From the NCBI GenBank assembly GCA_900323505.1, contig OOIN01000021.1, positions 124,001 through 188,000 on the forward strand: a DNA stretch of 64,000 nt, read 5' to 3'. Both the position numbers and the translations under genes were made by a program. The notes beneath the pieces are model-generated. The model saw only the letters and a list, made by a program, of their open reading frames with translations. It was not told the DNA's origin and searched no databases. Source of the stretch: Ustilago trichophora (lineage: Eukaryota; Basidiomycota; Ustilaginomycetes; Ustilaginales; Ustilaginaceae). This document shows, in pieces, positions 29,542 to 39,017 of this stretch; the first letter of the stretch is position 1, and each line of letters starts with the position of its first letter.

Positions 29542-29937
29542 TATGCCACTTCGCTAATCTCATTCCATCTTCGGATCGACCGACGAACCAAGTGACCTCT
29601 TGTCCCCATCACGACGGGCGGTAAGCGGGGACTGGCCGGTGCCACTTAAACAAGTCAAGCGTGTAGAGAGGACCGTGCACTTGTTTTTACCCTGCTTCAA
29701 TTGCATTCATCGGTGGCTCGCTTGATGAAGCGGGTCAAGGTTGCGGCACTTCATAAGTAGGCCCTTTTCGCTCTCTCTGTGGTGTTTTCCTTTCTACCCT
29801 TCCAACAACTTCCGTATTAGCTCAGCTCAACGCTTTTTTGTCATCCCTTCCTAGCTGTGTCGAGGCTGTCTCATACAAAGAATCGGTGCTTCCGCGCGCG
29901 CTTTTCTCCTCACCACAACCGTTGGGCAATACGGACG
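29542..29937. promoter_or_regulatory. Promoter region of the 984-residue orphan gene
   Basis: This stretch runs from the TA flank of the 795-bp element to the next start codon. It includes a pyrimidine-rich leader (about 29768-29800). The transposable element therefore ends only about 400 bp upstream of the gene. Confidence 0.4.
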
Positions 29938-32892
29938 ATGGCAGACTCGCCTAGACCGACCTCGCCGCCTTCCGCATTGGCACAGATGAGTTGCTTCCCA
30001 ACATCCTCGCGCTCGCCCGTCGCTGCTGCCACTCCTTCCACCATGACCTATCCAAAAAGCTGCCTCGACACGTTTCTACGCGAACTGGGCTTTGACACCT
30101 CTGACGAATTCAACACGCTCGCCATCCCGCTCGCTATAGCCCACGCACGGTGGTCGCCCACGTGCGAGAAGCACGGTCGCCAGTCTACACACTCCGGTAC
30201 AAAGAATGCATCTGCTCCGCAGCAGCAGCATAGCTCTTGCACATCCTGCTCCAGATTCACCCATTTTCGTAATGCCTACAAAGGCGCCCTTGCGCAGACC
30301 ACCAAGTACGGAAAAGCATACGAGAGGTGTTCTCGCGAAATGCATCATTTCCTGAAATGGGACTGGAACCACTCGTGTTTTAGTGTCGACGAGATGTATC
30401 AGGCTCATGTGGATACGAAGCTAAAGGAGTTCGGCTACTATGAGGATGCAACGGGGAAGCAGCAAGATAGGCTCATTCCCAAGTACTCTTCCTTTACAAT
30501 GTGTCAGAATGGCCATCGAACTCCGCCAGCGCCAGCTAACAGTTCCCTAGCGGCCTCACCAGGCAAGACAAGCGCAAAGCAGATGATCAATACCGCCGCT
30601 GCCAAATCGGCGTCCAACACTCCTGCAGGCAAAGCAGCTGCCTCTCCTGCTGCTGGCTCCATTACCGCTACACAGACACCTGTCAAGCAAGCTCAGACGG
30701 CTGCGACCACACAGACGCCCGCTTCTGTAGACAAGCCCGCTGCCACCCTTGCCGCCACCCAAGCTTCCACTCCTGCCACCAGCAGCGGTACCAAGCTTTT
30801 CGCAGAGAAGTCGAGTGCTCCTGGAGCCGAGCCGGCTGCCAAAACTATAGCTGCCAAGCAGCCCGCCAATACCACATCCTCTAGCAACACCGCTTCGACC
30901 AAGGCCAAGCAGAAAAAGCCCGAGCAAGTGCAATCTTCATCCCTCCTCTCCGACTGTCGCAGATTTACCAGCTTTTGCGAGTCCAACGATGACCAACGCG
31001 CTCACCTCTCACCCCAAGCAACACTCTCCGAGACAATCCACGCGCTCAACCGCGCCATTCTCAGCTTTGGCATCGGCAAGCTCGACAACTACATCTACGC
31101 CGAGCTCGCCGGCATCGTCGCACTGCTCAACTACGCCGCAGCGTTCTACATCAACTTTGCGGATCAAATTGAGAGCTACATGCAGGACAGATTAGGCAAC
31201 AAGTTTGTTTATCATTTCTTCCGCACCGTCTACTGGAATCGGGCTTATTTCATCGAGATGGAAGAATGGCGTAGTTCTGGCTCGGCGGATGCTGGAGGCA
31301 AGGATGCAACAGGCAGAGATAAGAGGAGGCAGGCGATCGAGAACGAGTCTGTAAAGATGGTTCCAGACGTTACAGATCTCAGGGATGGCGTGCAGACGGT
31401 GTTGTTTACCTTTGTTTGGGTCAACTACACTGCATATCAGGGATTCGAGGCGGCGATGGCGACTACGTTGCATACGTTGATTCCGCTGCTTCAAACTATT
31501 GTAGTGCGATGTGCGCGACAGGCACATCTTATGCATCGAGCCTTGACTGTGGCACGGTGCATGGGCAACGTCAACAAGGTCCCCACCCCAGGAGCACATG
31601 ATCTGCAATGGGACCTTCTCGACCTCAGTGCTGCTCTTCAGAATCTTTCGGGTTGCGATCTCGCCCTTTTCACTTCGAGCGTCTACAGCAGCAAGAACAC
31701 CTCAGTGACGGGCAGTAATGGCGCCAAGAAGAAAAAGACCTGGAACTGCAACGAAAGCGTCGTCTCCTGTCCCTACACCGTTCACCTCTACACTGCCGCC
31801 GTGGCAGATATGACCTTCCGTACACTCCTTCAGCTGATCAAGGCGACTGAATCGGGAGTGTTGGCGAGGGAGCCAAAGCCGCTGGAAAAGACCAAGTGCA
31901 GTCAGGGATGTCATTGCTTGAGTCTTGACAATAGGCTGTTGCCTATCATTGAAGAGATGGGAAAGCGGTTGAAGCTGATCGAGCGGAAGCAATACGATTG
32001 GCGGCCGAAGATGATGAAGCCCAAGAAGGGGAGGAAGAAGAAGAACGAGGCGGAGGAATCGGAAGAGATGGTGAAGAACGGGAGAGTGTTGATGCTAAAA
32101 GAGATTCTTAGTAGGAGGATCGAAGAGCTGAGGATTACGGCAAAGGCGGGTCAAGAGGGTAGTGTCGCTCCTGAGCCTGTCAACAAGATGGAACGACTGG
32201 ACGGTGCAGAAGTTGTGGTAGAGAGTGATGAATCGGAGATGAGCGGGATCAAAGCTGAACTGGGCAAAGCGTCTCTCACTGACAAAGTGAAGGAGTGTAG
32301 TGAAGGAGATCAGAGCAACGTCCCAGCTGTGTCGCCTAACAAGAGTGCCACCGCAACGTCCGACATTCCAGCTGTATCACCTAGCAAAACAGCCTCTGCA
32401 ACGCCCAGTATCCCAGCTACACCGCCTAGCGAGCCAGCCATCGCAACGTCGAGCACTCCAGCTCCATCGCCGAGCAAGACCGCCTCCTTCCCCACACCAT
32501 CCAAATTCAGCATCCCCTTCACCCCCTTTATGAGTGGACACATTCGGATCCCGTTCAAACCGCCTCCTCCCGATCCTCGTTTCTTCCCAGCAGCACAACC
32601 ACCAACGCCTCCTTGTTCAAGAACTCCAACCACGACCTCTCCCAGGATTCTGGACCCCGAAACCCAGGCCCAAATGTTCGTAGACAAGTTCAAGGATCAT
32701 CTACGGTCTGTAGCCAGCAGTCGGGCGTTCACCGCCACCGAAGCCGACACGCCACCACTCAATGCAGGGCCGGAGGCTACGTCAGAGGAGGAGCAGAAAA
32801 AGTGGAGTGATACGAGTATAGCTGTTTTGGCCCAGGCGTTGTACCAGAATAGCCGAGACGACACTATCCGTGCTGCTGAGCGAGACATGTAG
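29938..32892 (+). CDS. Unrecognised 984-residue protein with tandem Pro/Ser/Thr repeats
   Basis: I do not recognise this protein. The start is the first ATG in frame (MADSPRPTSPPS); an upstream frame has only GTG. Residues ~40-150 are Cys/His-bearing (CEKH 76-79, CTSC 101-104, C131, HH 136-137), which might bind zinc. Residues ~180-330 are Ala/Thr/Lys-rich low complexity. A helical, more conserved-looking central part follows (about 340-700: FTSFCESNDDQRAHLSPQA, YAELAGIVALLNYAAAFYI, QTVLFTFVWVNYTAYQGFEA), containing a second Cys group (KCSQGCHC). A Lys-rich stretch precedes a tail with four 15-residue repeats (about 795-854). No signal peptide or membrane span is evident. It could be a fast-evolving lineage-specific nuclear or cytoplasmic protein. 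Confidence 0.6.
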   Translation: MADSPRPTSPPSALAQMSCFPTSSRSPVAAATPSTMTYPKSCLDTFLRELGFDTSDEFNTLAIPLAIAHARWSPTCEKHGRQSTHSGTKNASAPQQQHSSCTSCSRFTHFRNAYKGALAQTTKYGKAYERCSREMHHFLKWDWNHSCFSVDEMYQAHVDTKLKEFGYYEDATGKQQDRLIPKYSSFTMCQNGHRTPPAPANSSLAASPGKTSAKQMINTAAAKSASNTPAGKAAASPAAGSITATQTPVKQAQTAATTQTPASVDKPAATLAATQASTPATSSGTKLFAEKSSAPGAEPAAKTIAAKQPANTTSSSNTASTKAKQKKPEQVQSSSLLSDCRRFTSFCESNDDQRAHLSPQATLSETIHALNRAILSFGIGKLDNYIYAELAGIVALLNYAAAFYINFADQIESYMQDRLGNKFVYHFFRTVYWNRAYFIEMEEWRSSGSADAGGKDATGRDKRRQAIENESVKMVPDVTDLRDGVQTVLFTFVWVNYTAYQGFEAAMATTLHTLIPLLQTIVVRCARQAHLMHRALTVARCMGNVNKVPTPGAHDLQWDLLDLSAALQNLSGCDLALFTSSVYSSKNTSVTGSNGAKKKKTWNCNESVVSCPYTVHLYTAAVADMTFRTLLQLIKATESGVLAREPKPLEKTKCSQGCHCLSLDNRLLPIIEEMGKRLKLIERKQYDWRPKMMKPKKGRKKKNEAEESEEMVKNGRVLMLKEILSRRIEELRITAKAGQEGSVAPEPVNKMERLDGAEVVVESDESEMSGIKAELGKASLTDKVKECSEGDQSNVPAVSPNKSATATSDIPAVSPSKTASATPSIPATPPSEPAIATSSTPAPSPSKTASFPTPSKFSIPFTPFMSGHIRIPFKPPPPDPRFFPAAQPPTPPCSRTPTTTSPRILDPETQAQMFVDKFKDHLRSVASSRAFTATEADTPPLNAGPEATSEEEQKKWSDTSIAVLAQALYQNSRDDTIRAAERDM
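32320..32499 (+). repeat. 45-bp coding minisatellite, four copies
   Basis: Copies start at 32320, 32365, 32410 and 32455, each encoding a variant of (V/I/T)PA(V/T/P)SPSKTASAT. The period is exactly 45 bp, so copy changes keep the frame. Confidence 0.85.
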
Positions 32893-33221
32893 CGGGTTGC
32901 TCGTCGGTGAAAGAGAGCTCTGGATGTCGGACCGCTATGCAGTGTGAGAAGAGCAAGGAAGTTGGGAGGACTAGAAGCACATGACACTCGGAACGAAATC
33001 ACAGGCTCTGTCGCATTCACTCTGTCAAGGCGCTGATACCTAGATTCACCATTTTTTTATTTTTTTTGATTCAATGCGATGCAATGCGGTTGAAACCAGA
33101 CCCAAAGAGTGACAACGTGCTACGACGACCAAACCTGATGCAGAGCCGACCTAACGAGAGCTTGAACCTTGACAAGAGGGTATACGAGACAAACCCAACT
33201 TCCAGCTTTGAGCGAAGAGAG
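32893..33221. other. Convergent 3' intergenic region
   Basis: A short gap between two convergent genes, containing T-runs at about 33051-33068. No gene is seen. Confidence 0.45.
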
Positions 33222-33752
33222 CTACCTGATCCAGTGGGAAGGAGGATGCAATTCTGCTTCCTCGAGTTCGTCGTGAAGGTTCCACATCCATTGGGTGATG
33301 TGTTTTATCCAGCCTTGGGCTGCTCCTGTGCTGTACTCTTTGTTTGTTGAAGTTGATGGTGTGGGTTTGTTAAACTCGGCGGCGAGTAGGAGGGCTAGTG
33401 GTAGCTGGAAGAGGGTGAATAGTGTTCCGGCCAAGTTGAGAGCTGCGAGCCAGAGGGTGTCTACCACGATGGGTCCAAGGAGGGTTATTGCCAGGTAGGT
33501 GGAATATCTGGTGATGGGGGAGATGTGTGTGGAAGCAGGGATGTTGTTTGACGACGAGGAGGTGAGTTTTTGAAGTGGTGCACTTGTGATGATGGGATGT
33601 AACACCGGTGAAGAGGTGTAAGAGGGCAGTGGGGTTGTGTGCTCGCTTCCGGGATCAGAGACCTTTGGGGTGGTTTGTGGGAGTGCAAGAGAGCTTTCGG
33701 GGAGGGTGTAGGGAGGAGGAGCGACGGCGAAGGGAGAATCGACGCTGGTCAT
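33222..33752 (-). CDS. Small putative membrane protein, 176 residues
   Basis: The ATG at 33752 gives MTSVDSPFAVAPPPYTLPES, a Pro/Ser/Thr-rich N-terminal half, then two adjacent hydrophobic segments (YLAITLLGPIVVDTLWLAAL and LFTLFQLPLALLLAA) and a short hydrophilic C-terminus ending NLHDELEEAELHPPSHWIR. The frame stays open upstream, but the chosen ATG begins the plausible part; another in-frame ATG lies at 33944. No family is recognised. Membrane location is inferred from hydrophobicity only. Confidence 0.45.
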   Translation of the reverse strand: MTSVDSPFAVAPPPYTLPESSLALPQTTPKVSDPGSEHTTPLPSYTSSPVLHPIITSAPLQKLTSSSSNNIPASTHISPITRYSTYLAITLLGPIVVDTLWLAALNLAGTLFTLFQLPLALLLAAEFNKPTPSTSTNKEYSTGAAQGWIKHITQWMWNLHDELEEAELHPPSHWIR

Positions 33753-34532
33753 CTTGCGCAAGGCGGTGATAAGATCTGTCGCAGCGAGAGGGTTCGGAGA
33801 GGTGAAAGTGAGAAGAGCTTTGGGTCTCGTGTGAGCTGGTTTCGTGATTGGTGAGAGGAGCTGCGAGTGAAGGTGATGGTAAGGATGATGACGGTGGTGG
33901 TGGTAAGAGCGAAACAAAGCGCATCCACAAGAGTCTGGGGTCATCAAAGAAAACCAACACCAAGCCCTCAACCAGGAGTCCAAGAGATAAGATAAGACCC
34001 GCTTCCCTCTCCTTCTCTCTGCACTCCCCTCGCCTCTCACCTCGCCCTCTCTTCACCCCTCCTTACCTACACCTCAACACTGCACCCTCGACAAACACAA
34101 TGTCCTCCTGTCAATGTCCACAGGCGCCAAGAAAGGGTGGCGAAACATCAGAGCTACTGACACAGCAGGAGGTGCAGCAAAACTGAGCTCTATAAAAATT
34201 TCCTCGCCTCCCCGCCGAAGCCCAGGCTCAAAGGAACGGGAAAAAAAAGTCGCGCAATTGAACATGGCGCGACTGACCCTGCATACCCCACGTGCAGGTT
34301 CGTGCATATGCCTCGGCCCAACTTGCCTTCACCCAAGCTTCACTCTTTGGACTGGCCTTCCCACCAACGTTGAGCTTTGACACCATCACCAACGTCTTTC
34401 TAGCACGTCCCCTTCTTTGGATTCTGTGCTTCATCGTACGCCTGATTTCACAGCAGGAGGTCATGCTCTAGCGTTATATATGGATATATCTAACGATTGT
34501 GAAACGATAAGGAAAAAACTTCGATTTGGAGC
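33753..34532. other. Intergenic region between the small membrane protein and VPS11
   Basis: This gap separates two minus-strand genes. It contains a TATAAAAA sequence on the plus strand (34191-34198), followed by a 38-codon frame from ATG 34264 that has no coding character I would trust. No RNA gene is seen. Confidence 0.4.
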
Positions 34533-37500
34533 TCACAGCATCTGCGCACCATAAGCGCTCCCCATCAAAGGTTGGGAAAACATCCTTGCCAGCTGTCCAA
34601 ATCCATCCTCACCTGCCTTGACCCCACCTCTTCCTCCCTGTGTACTCTTGGCCGCTGTTTCAATGACACCCTTCAATCCGACACCATCCTCTTTCGCCCG
34701 TTGTACAACCTCAGCCGCACTCTCTGCCTGTCTCCTTCTCAACTCCCTCACCCTACCCTGGTGTTCTGCACATGTAGGGCATTCCGCCTCTTCTTCGCCA
34801 AGGCAACGCTGGTGGTAGCTGTGCTTGCACATGAAGTGGACACTCGGCAGATCGAGTTGTCCCGCGCACGCAGTGCAGCGGGTCATTTGGAAGACTCGTG
34901 CACCATTGCTATCGGTAAGCTCGGAGATCTCGGCCAAGCTCTCTTCCGTGCTCATCTTGTAGTCGGAGATGGCTTCCATGTCCACATTGGTGGAAGTGAG
35001 AGTCGACGAGATGGAAGAGGTGATGAACTCTCGAATGATTCCCACGTGCGTGTGTGGGGTGGAGGAGAGCGTTTGAACAATCTCCAGCGTCGACATCATC
35101 TCGTTGTCTCGGATGGTGGTTAGGATCGATAAGAGGTCGGATTGATGCTTGGAAAGAAGGGTGGGCGAGGAGACGAGGAATCGCAGTACCAAGTCGTACA
35201 GCTCTGGTCTGAGGCCTCCGTATTTGTACAGTGCGGAAATCACCTTGCTGCTGCTCTCTCCATCTTCACCTTCGGATAGCGCAGAATCCATGTAGAGCCT
35301 AACGACGTCTTCGTACATGTCCATGCGTTCGTACAGCAGAATAAGACCTTCGTTGAAGGTCTCCACCGCACAGAGCATGACTGCGTGGCTTATGTCGTAA
35401 GGCAGGTTGGCGTGTTGTTGGAGCAATTTCAGCGCTCGTTCCCGAGAAGCCGAGGCAGAGGTGGGAGAGGTGAGGTACAGCTCCAGCAAAGTATTCCAAA
35501 TCGATTTTTGGTCGAGGATCTCTTGATCTTCGTACTCGTCACCGTCGCCAACAGAGGTCAGGCCCAGCTCGCGCAGGGCTTGTTCGACTTCGTCCACCTC
35601 CTCCCTTCCTTCGCCGCCCGCTTCTTTGGAGTATGCTGGTGCAGCGCCAGAGGCGAGAATGTCGTCAGTGGGTGGCGCAGCGTTCGTGTCGACGACTTGG
35701 CCCCAACGCGCCAGAGCAACGGTCTCGAGGAATCGCGTAAAATGCTTTGGATGCTGGATAAAGTGCGCAAAGTACGTTCTCGGTGAAGGTATGGAATAGG
35801 CTTGCATCTTTTCCGTGTCCTCCATGTTGCTTGCATCTGCGTCGGCGGGTACAGAAGTGTCCCCATCTCCATCGCCCACCTTGACTACGGTGCTTGATGG
35901 ACGAGTGGCGGCATTGCTCCCGTCGCCTATGCCGTACGGCTCAGCGAGAGCCGTTGAGTTGCGCTGTGCCGGAGTGTTGTTGCCCGTTGTACTGGCGCGC
36001 GATCCCTCTGTCTGCTTGCCAAACCCTCCGACCTGGAGGTAGCTGAGATAAGCAGCAGCCGCAGACTTGTGAGGCTTTCTCGAGTCGCTCTCCTGCTGCT
36101 GTAGGCGGAGCGCTTTCTGTCCTGCGTCCGGGTCGGGTCTGAATGCACCGGAGCATAGCTCGATCAGCAGCTCCGTGGTCTCATCTGGCAGTTCGGCCAG
36201 CAGCGTCTTTGCGTACTGAGCCATGCTCGCGATCGCGTCCTCTGCTTCCAATCCACGGACGTACAAGAGGGCATCACTGTAGTCTTTGGCGTCCTCGACC
36301 TGGATGCGAAGATATTCTCGGTGCTCGCCGTATCGTTTGGCGAGATACGCAGCATGGCCAAAGTATCCTGCTTGACGACAGACCCGCATCGCCGTTTCCA
36401 GGTCGAAGGGCAGCTCATCTCTGTCCTCAGCGGCACCCTCATCCGCGCCGCCAAGTCCGTCCTCGTCGGCGGCAATGGCAGATGCCTTTGCATGTGGTCG
36501 CTTGATGAATCGATCTAGCGATGCAACGTCCTTCAGCTTGGTGTAGCAGTTGAGCAGCAGCGTGGTATGATCCGAACTGGCCAGATTCTGCGCATGCAAT
36601 TCCTGCAGATATGTGGTCAAATTCGTGATCCTTTGGGCATCCAAGAATCGGCGAATCACAAAGGATGGCTGTGTATGTCCGATTGTCTTGACATACTGCG
36701 CCATTGCGCCATCGTAGTCACCCTTGTTGTAGAGATGGTCACCATACCGTTGGTAGATATCGCCCATAAGCGCCTCTGTCCGAGCAAGCACGTCCGGGTT
36801 GGTTGCACGCTGCATGTGACTTTTGGCGAGATTTACAGCGAGCAGGAAAAGACTCTTGCGGTACAGCACATCCAGCTTTGCGCGCAGGGGTTTCTCGTCT
36901 AATCTTGTGAGCTCGCCCGTGTCGCTCAAGATGAGCACTTCGCCGGCTGGCCCAACCCATGCTTCGCGAATTCCGGACTCAAATGTCCCGCTGAAGGCTA
37001 CGAGCTTGTTGTCGAGGTCAAAGATGGTGATCTTGGCAATCTCGGCAGGCATCATGGAGCCTTTGCGTGAGGTGGGAGTCGTTATGGGCGAGTCGCGGTT
37101 GTTCACATAGTTCCTGTTGGATGAGGAAGAGGGTGTGAAAGGTGGAGAGACGATAATGACCTGGGAGGCGGACAAATGGATGGAGGATTTGGGACCTTCG
37201 TAGGCGAAGCAAGCCTCTCTTCCTTCTTGGCCAATTACGTAGATAGCCTCGTCGCGCGCAATGACCATCTTGCCTGCGGATCCGGGCGTTGATTGTGTCG
37301 AAGATGGCTGAGAAGCCGGTACAAGGGTGCCCGCTGATGCCATTCCGGCGATGGGCGAGCGCGCTGGAATGACAGCAGCGCAACCCAGAGCACCTCCGAC
37401 ATCGTCAAGTACTGCTGGACTACCGCCTGCGCCTTTGCCAACAACCACGTAGCGCAGCACGCGCGAGAGGGTGACGATGAATAGATGAACTGCCGATGGC

Positions 37501-38621
37501 GGCACTGCTGGCTCTGCCTGCCCTGTAGATGAGTTCGCATTGGCAGCACTGCGTGGATCTCTCGATCGAGCAAGAGCACCTTTGCGACCTTTTGAGCCGT
37601 GCATCGCCCTTGGCTCATATGCGGTTATAGGCGCCACCGCCGCAGCATTCGCTTTTGCGTTGGCGGATGTCGAGTTGGCGGCGAGGGGAGCAGCTTCCGA
37701 GAATCCAAGTGCAGTGACGGGTTCATGCGCGCCTGAGTCCGAGCTGGTAGGCTGAAATACGACCTTGAACTTGGGCAGTGCGATCGCAGGTGCAGGTCTG
37801 CCTACTGATCCAACTGAAGCGATACCGGCGTTTCCAGCCGCTGCCATGAGCGCAGACTCAAGCCCTCGAATCAGCAGCACTGTCCCATCAGCAAGCGCGA
37901 CCGAAAGATATGACAGCGAAGGTGTATGCGACAGTGCCGCAATGGGATGGGGTCGGCTTCCGTGCTGCACCTTTCCTTCTGCGAGCAGTCGAGGCATCCA
38001 TGTTACCTTTTGGACAGTCGATGAACCGTTGGTCTCGACTCGATTCGTGTCTTGCCGCGAAGGATTGCGACCGGTGCGAAGGTCCCAGATTCTCAAGATG
38101 GGAAATCGAGAGCTGTCCTCTTCTCCAAGAGAGACGATTCGACCCCTCGCATCGCATGATAGGTGCGTCACTCTGCCCGCCACGCCTGCTGAGGAGAAGG
38201 CATCCCACGATGTGAGTTCCTGAAAAGTCTCTGGATCGAGCACCTTGATTGTGCCCTGAATGGTGCCAACGAGGGTACACGGTTGTCTACGACCTGCTTT
38301 CGAGATCCTTGCATTTTTTGCAGACGAAGCTGAGGAATCAGCATCGAAACGAACAGAGGTAGAAGCGACCGCGCTCGAGGACGAAGCTCCCTCGGTTGTC
38401 AGAGCGGATGGTGGAGGGCGTACAGGACACTGGCAGACCGCAGCTACCTCGTTTGGGCTGCGTAGTGCAGCAGGCGATTTGCCGAAGTCGTCGACATCTC
38501 GTACTGGAGATGATTCGAAGAAGGAGAATTGGCGCCATGCTGGTCCGGCTGCAGCTGCTGCTGCCGCGGCGGCTGCGGTGCCGATCTCCACCTCTGGCGT
38601 TGTCGCTGCTTTTGCCAGCAT
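34533..38621 (-). CDS. VPS11: Vps11/Pep5, core subunit of HOPS and CORVET tethering complexes
   Basis: The product is 1362 residues, longer than typical Vps11 (~930-1030) because of Ala/Ser-rich inserts. An N-terminal Ala run precedes WRQFSFFESSPVRD, the typical Vps11 opening. A beta-propeller region follows (for example TLVGTIQGTIKVLDPET, LRIWDLRTGRNPS), then alpha-solenoid repeats (SLFLLAVNLAKSHMQ, IYQRYGDHLYNKGDYDGAM, AQYVKTIGHTQPSFVIRRFL). A C-terminal RING-type domain is complete: CTACAGQLDLPSVHFMCKHS, YHQRC, then CPTC. Vps11 links the Vps-C core that tethers endosomes and vacuoles for fusion downstream of Rab5 and Rab7. The gene is intronless. The 396-bp gap upstream separates it from the carrier gene's 3' end. 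Confidence 0.93.
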   Translation of the reverse strand: MLAKAATTPEVEIGTAAAAAAAAAAGPAWRQFSFFESSPVRDVDDFGKSPAALRSPNEVAAVCQCPVRPPPSALTTEGASSSSAVASTSVRFDADSSASSAKNARISKAGRRQPCTLVGTIQGTIKVLDPETFQELTSWDAFSSAGVAGRVTHLSCDARGRIVSLGEEDSSRFPILRIWDLRTGRNPSRQDTNRVETNGSSTVQKVTWMPRLLAEGKVQHGSRPHPIAALSHTPSLSYLSVALADGTVLLIRGLESALMAAAGNAGIASVGSVGRPAPAIALPKFKVVFQPTSSDSGAHEPVTALGFSEAAPLAANSTSANAKANAAAVAPITAYEPRAMHGSKGRKGALARSRDPRSAANANSSTGQAEPAVPPSAVHLFIVTLSRVLRYVVVGKGAGGSPAVLDDVGGALGCAAVIPARSPIAGMASAGTLVPASQPSSTQSTPGSAGKMVIARDEAIYVIGQEGREACFAYEGPKSSIHLSASQVIIVSPPFTPSSSSNRNYVNNRDSPITTPTSRKGSMMPAEIAKITIFDLDNKLVAFSGTFESGIREAWVGPAGEVLILSDTGELTRLDEKPLRAKLDVLYRKSLFLLAVNLAKSHMQRATNPDVLARTEALMGDIYQRYGDHLYNKGDYDGAMAQYVKTIGHTQPSFVIRRFLDAQRITNLTTYLQELHAQNLASSDHTTLLLNCYTKLKDVASLDRFIKRPHAKASAIAADEDGLGGADEGAAEDRDELPFDLETAMRVCRQAGYFGHAAYLAKRYGEHREYLRIQVEDAKDYSDALLYVRGLEAEDAIASMAQYAKTLLAELPDETTELLIELCSGAFRPDPDAGQKALRLQQQESDSRKPHKSAAAAYLSYLQVGGFGKQTEGSRASTTGNNTPAQRNSTALAEPYGIGDGSNAATRPSSTVVKVGDGDGDTSVPADADASNMEDTEKMQAYSIPSPRTYFAHFIQHPKHFTRFLETVALARWGQVVDTNAAPPTDDILASGAAPAYSKEAGGEGREEVDEVEQALRELGLTSVGDGDEYEDQEILDQKSIWNTLLELYLTSPTSASASRERALKLLQQHANLPYDISHAVMLCAVETFNEGLILLYERMDMYEDVVRLYMDSALSEGEDGESSSKVISALYKYGGLRPELYDLVLRFLVSSPTLLSKHQSDLLSILTTIRDNEMMSTLEIVQTLSSTPHTHVGIIREFITSSISSTLTSTNVDMEAISDYKMSTEESLAEISELTDSNGARVFQMTRCTACAGQLDLPSVHFMCKHSYHQRCLGEEEAECPTCAEHQGRVRELRRRQAESAAEVVQRAKEDGVGLKGVIETAAKSTQGGRGGVKAGEDGFGQLARMFSQPLMGSAYGAQML

Positions 38622-39017
38622 GGTGGATGTTGCAACGGGTGTATGACCCTAAGAAAGCGCTGCAGAGGCGCCAAAGAGGTGTTGAGTCCCAGACCCGTAC
38701 GTTGAAGTGGTGTGGTGATGGTGATGGTGCTGGTGCTGGTGGATGTCGTGAGGAAGTGTCTGAACGAGGAGCTATGTTCGGGAGTCGAGCTGATCTGTGC
38801 ATCAGCGAGCGATGCGTGTGATTTTGTGGAGCGGATTTTTGAACCCCTCAACTTGATGCGGCGTAACAGATTCAATTTTACCGCCTGCTCTTCCATCATC
38901 GTTCCGCAGCAACATAAAAATTAGAGACGCTGTCGGTCATAGGGATAAGATGGATGCTTGCTCGTGATCATGCAGAGGTGGTGTATACAATGCTAATGTT
39001 GATGCTCATAAATTTGT
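38622..39017. promoter_or_regulatory. VPS11 promoter region
   Basis: The gap between the VPS11 start and the end of the carrier gene includes a GGTGAT/GGTGCT-type imperfect triplet repeat (about 38709-38740). Nothing else is recognised. Confidence 0.4.

Noticed and set aside
34264..34380. 38-codon plus-strand frame downstream of a TATAAAAA sequence
   Set aside because: The frame is short with no recognisable features, and TATA-like strings occur by chance in intergenic DNA.
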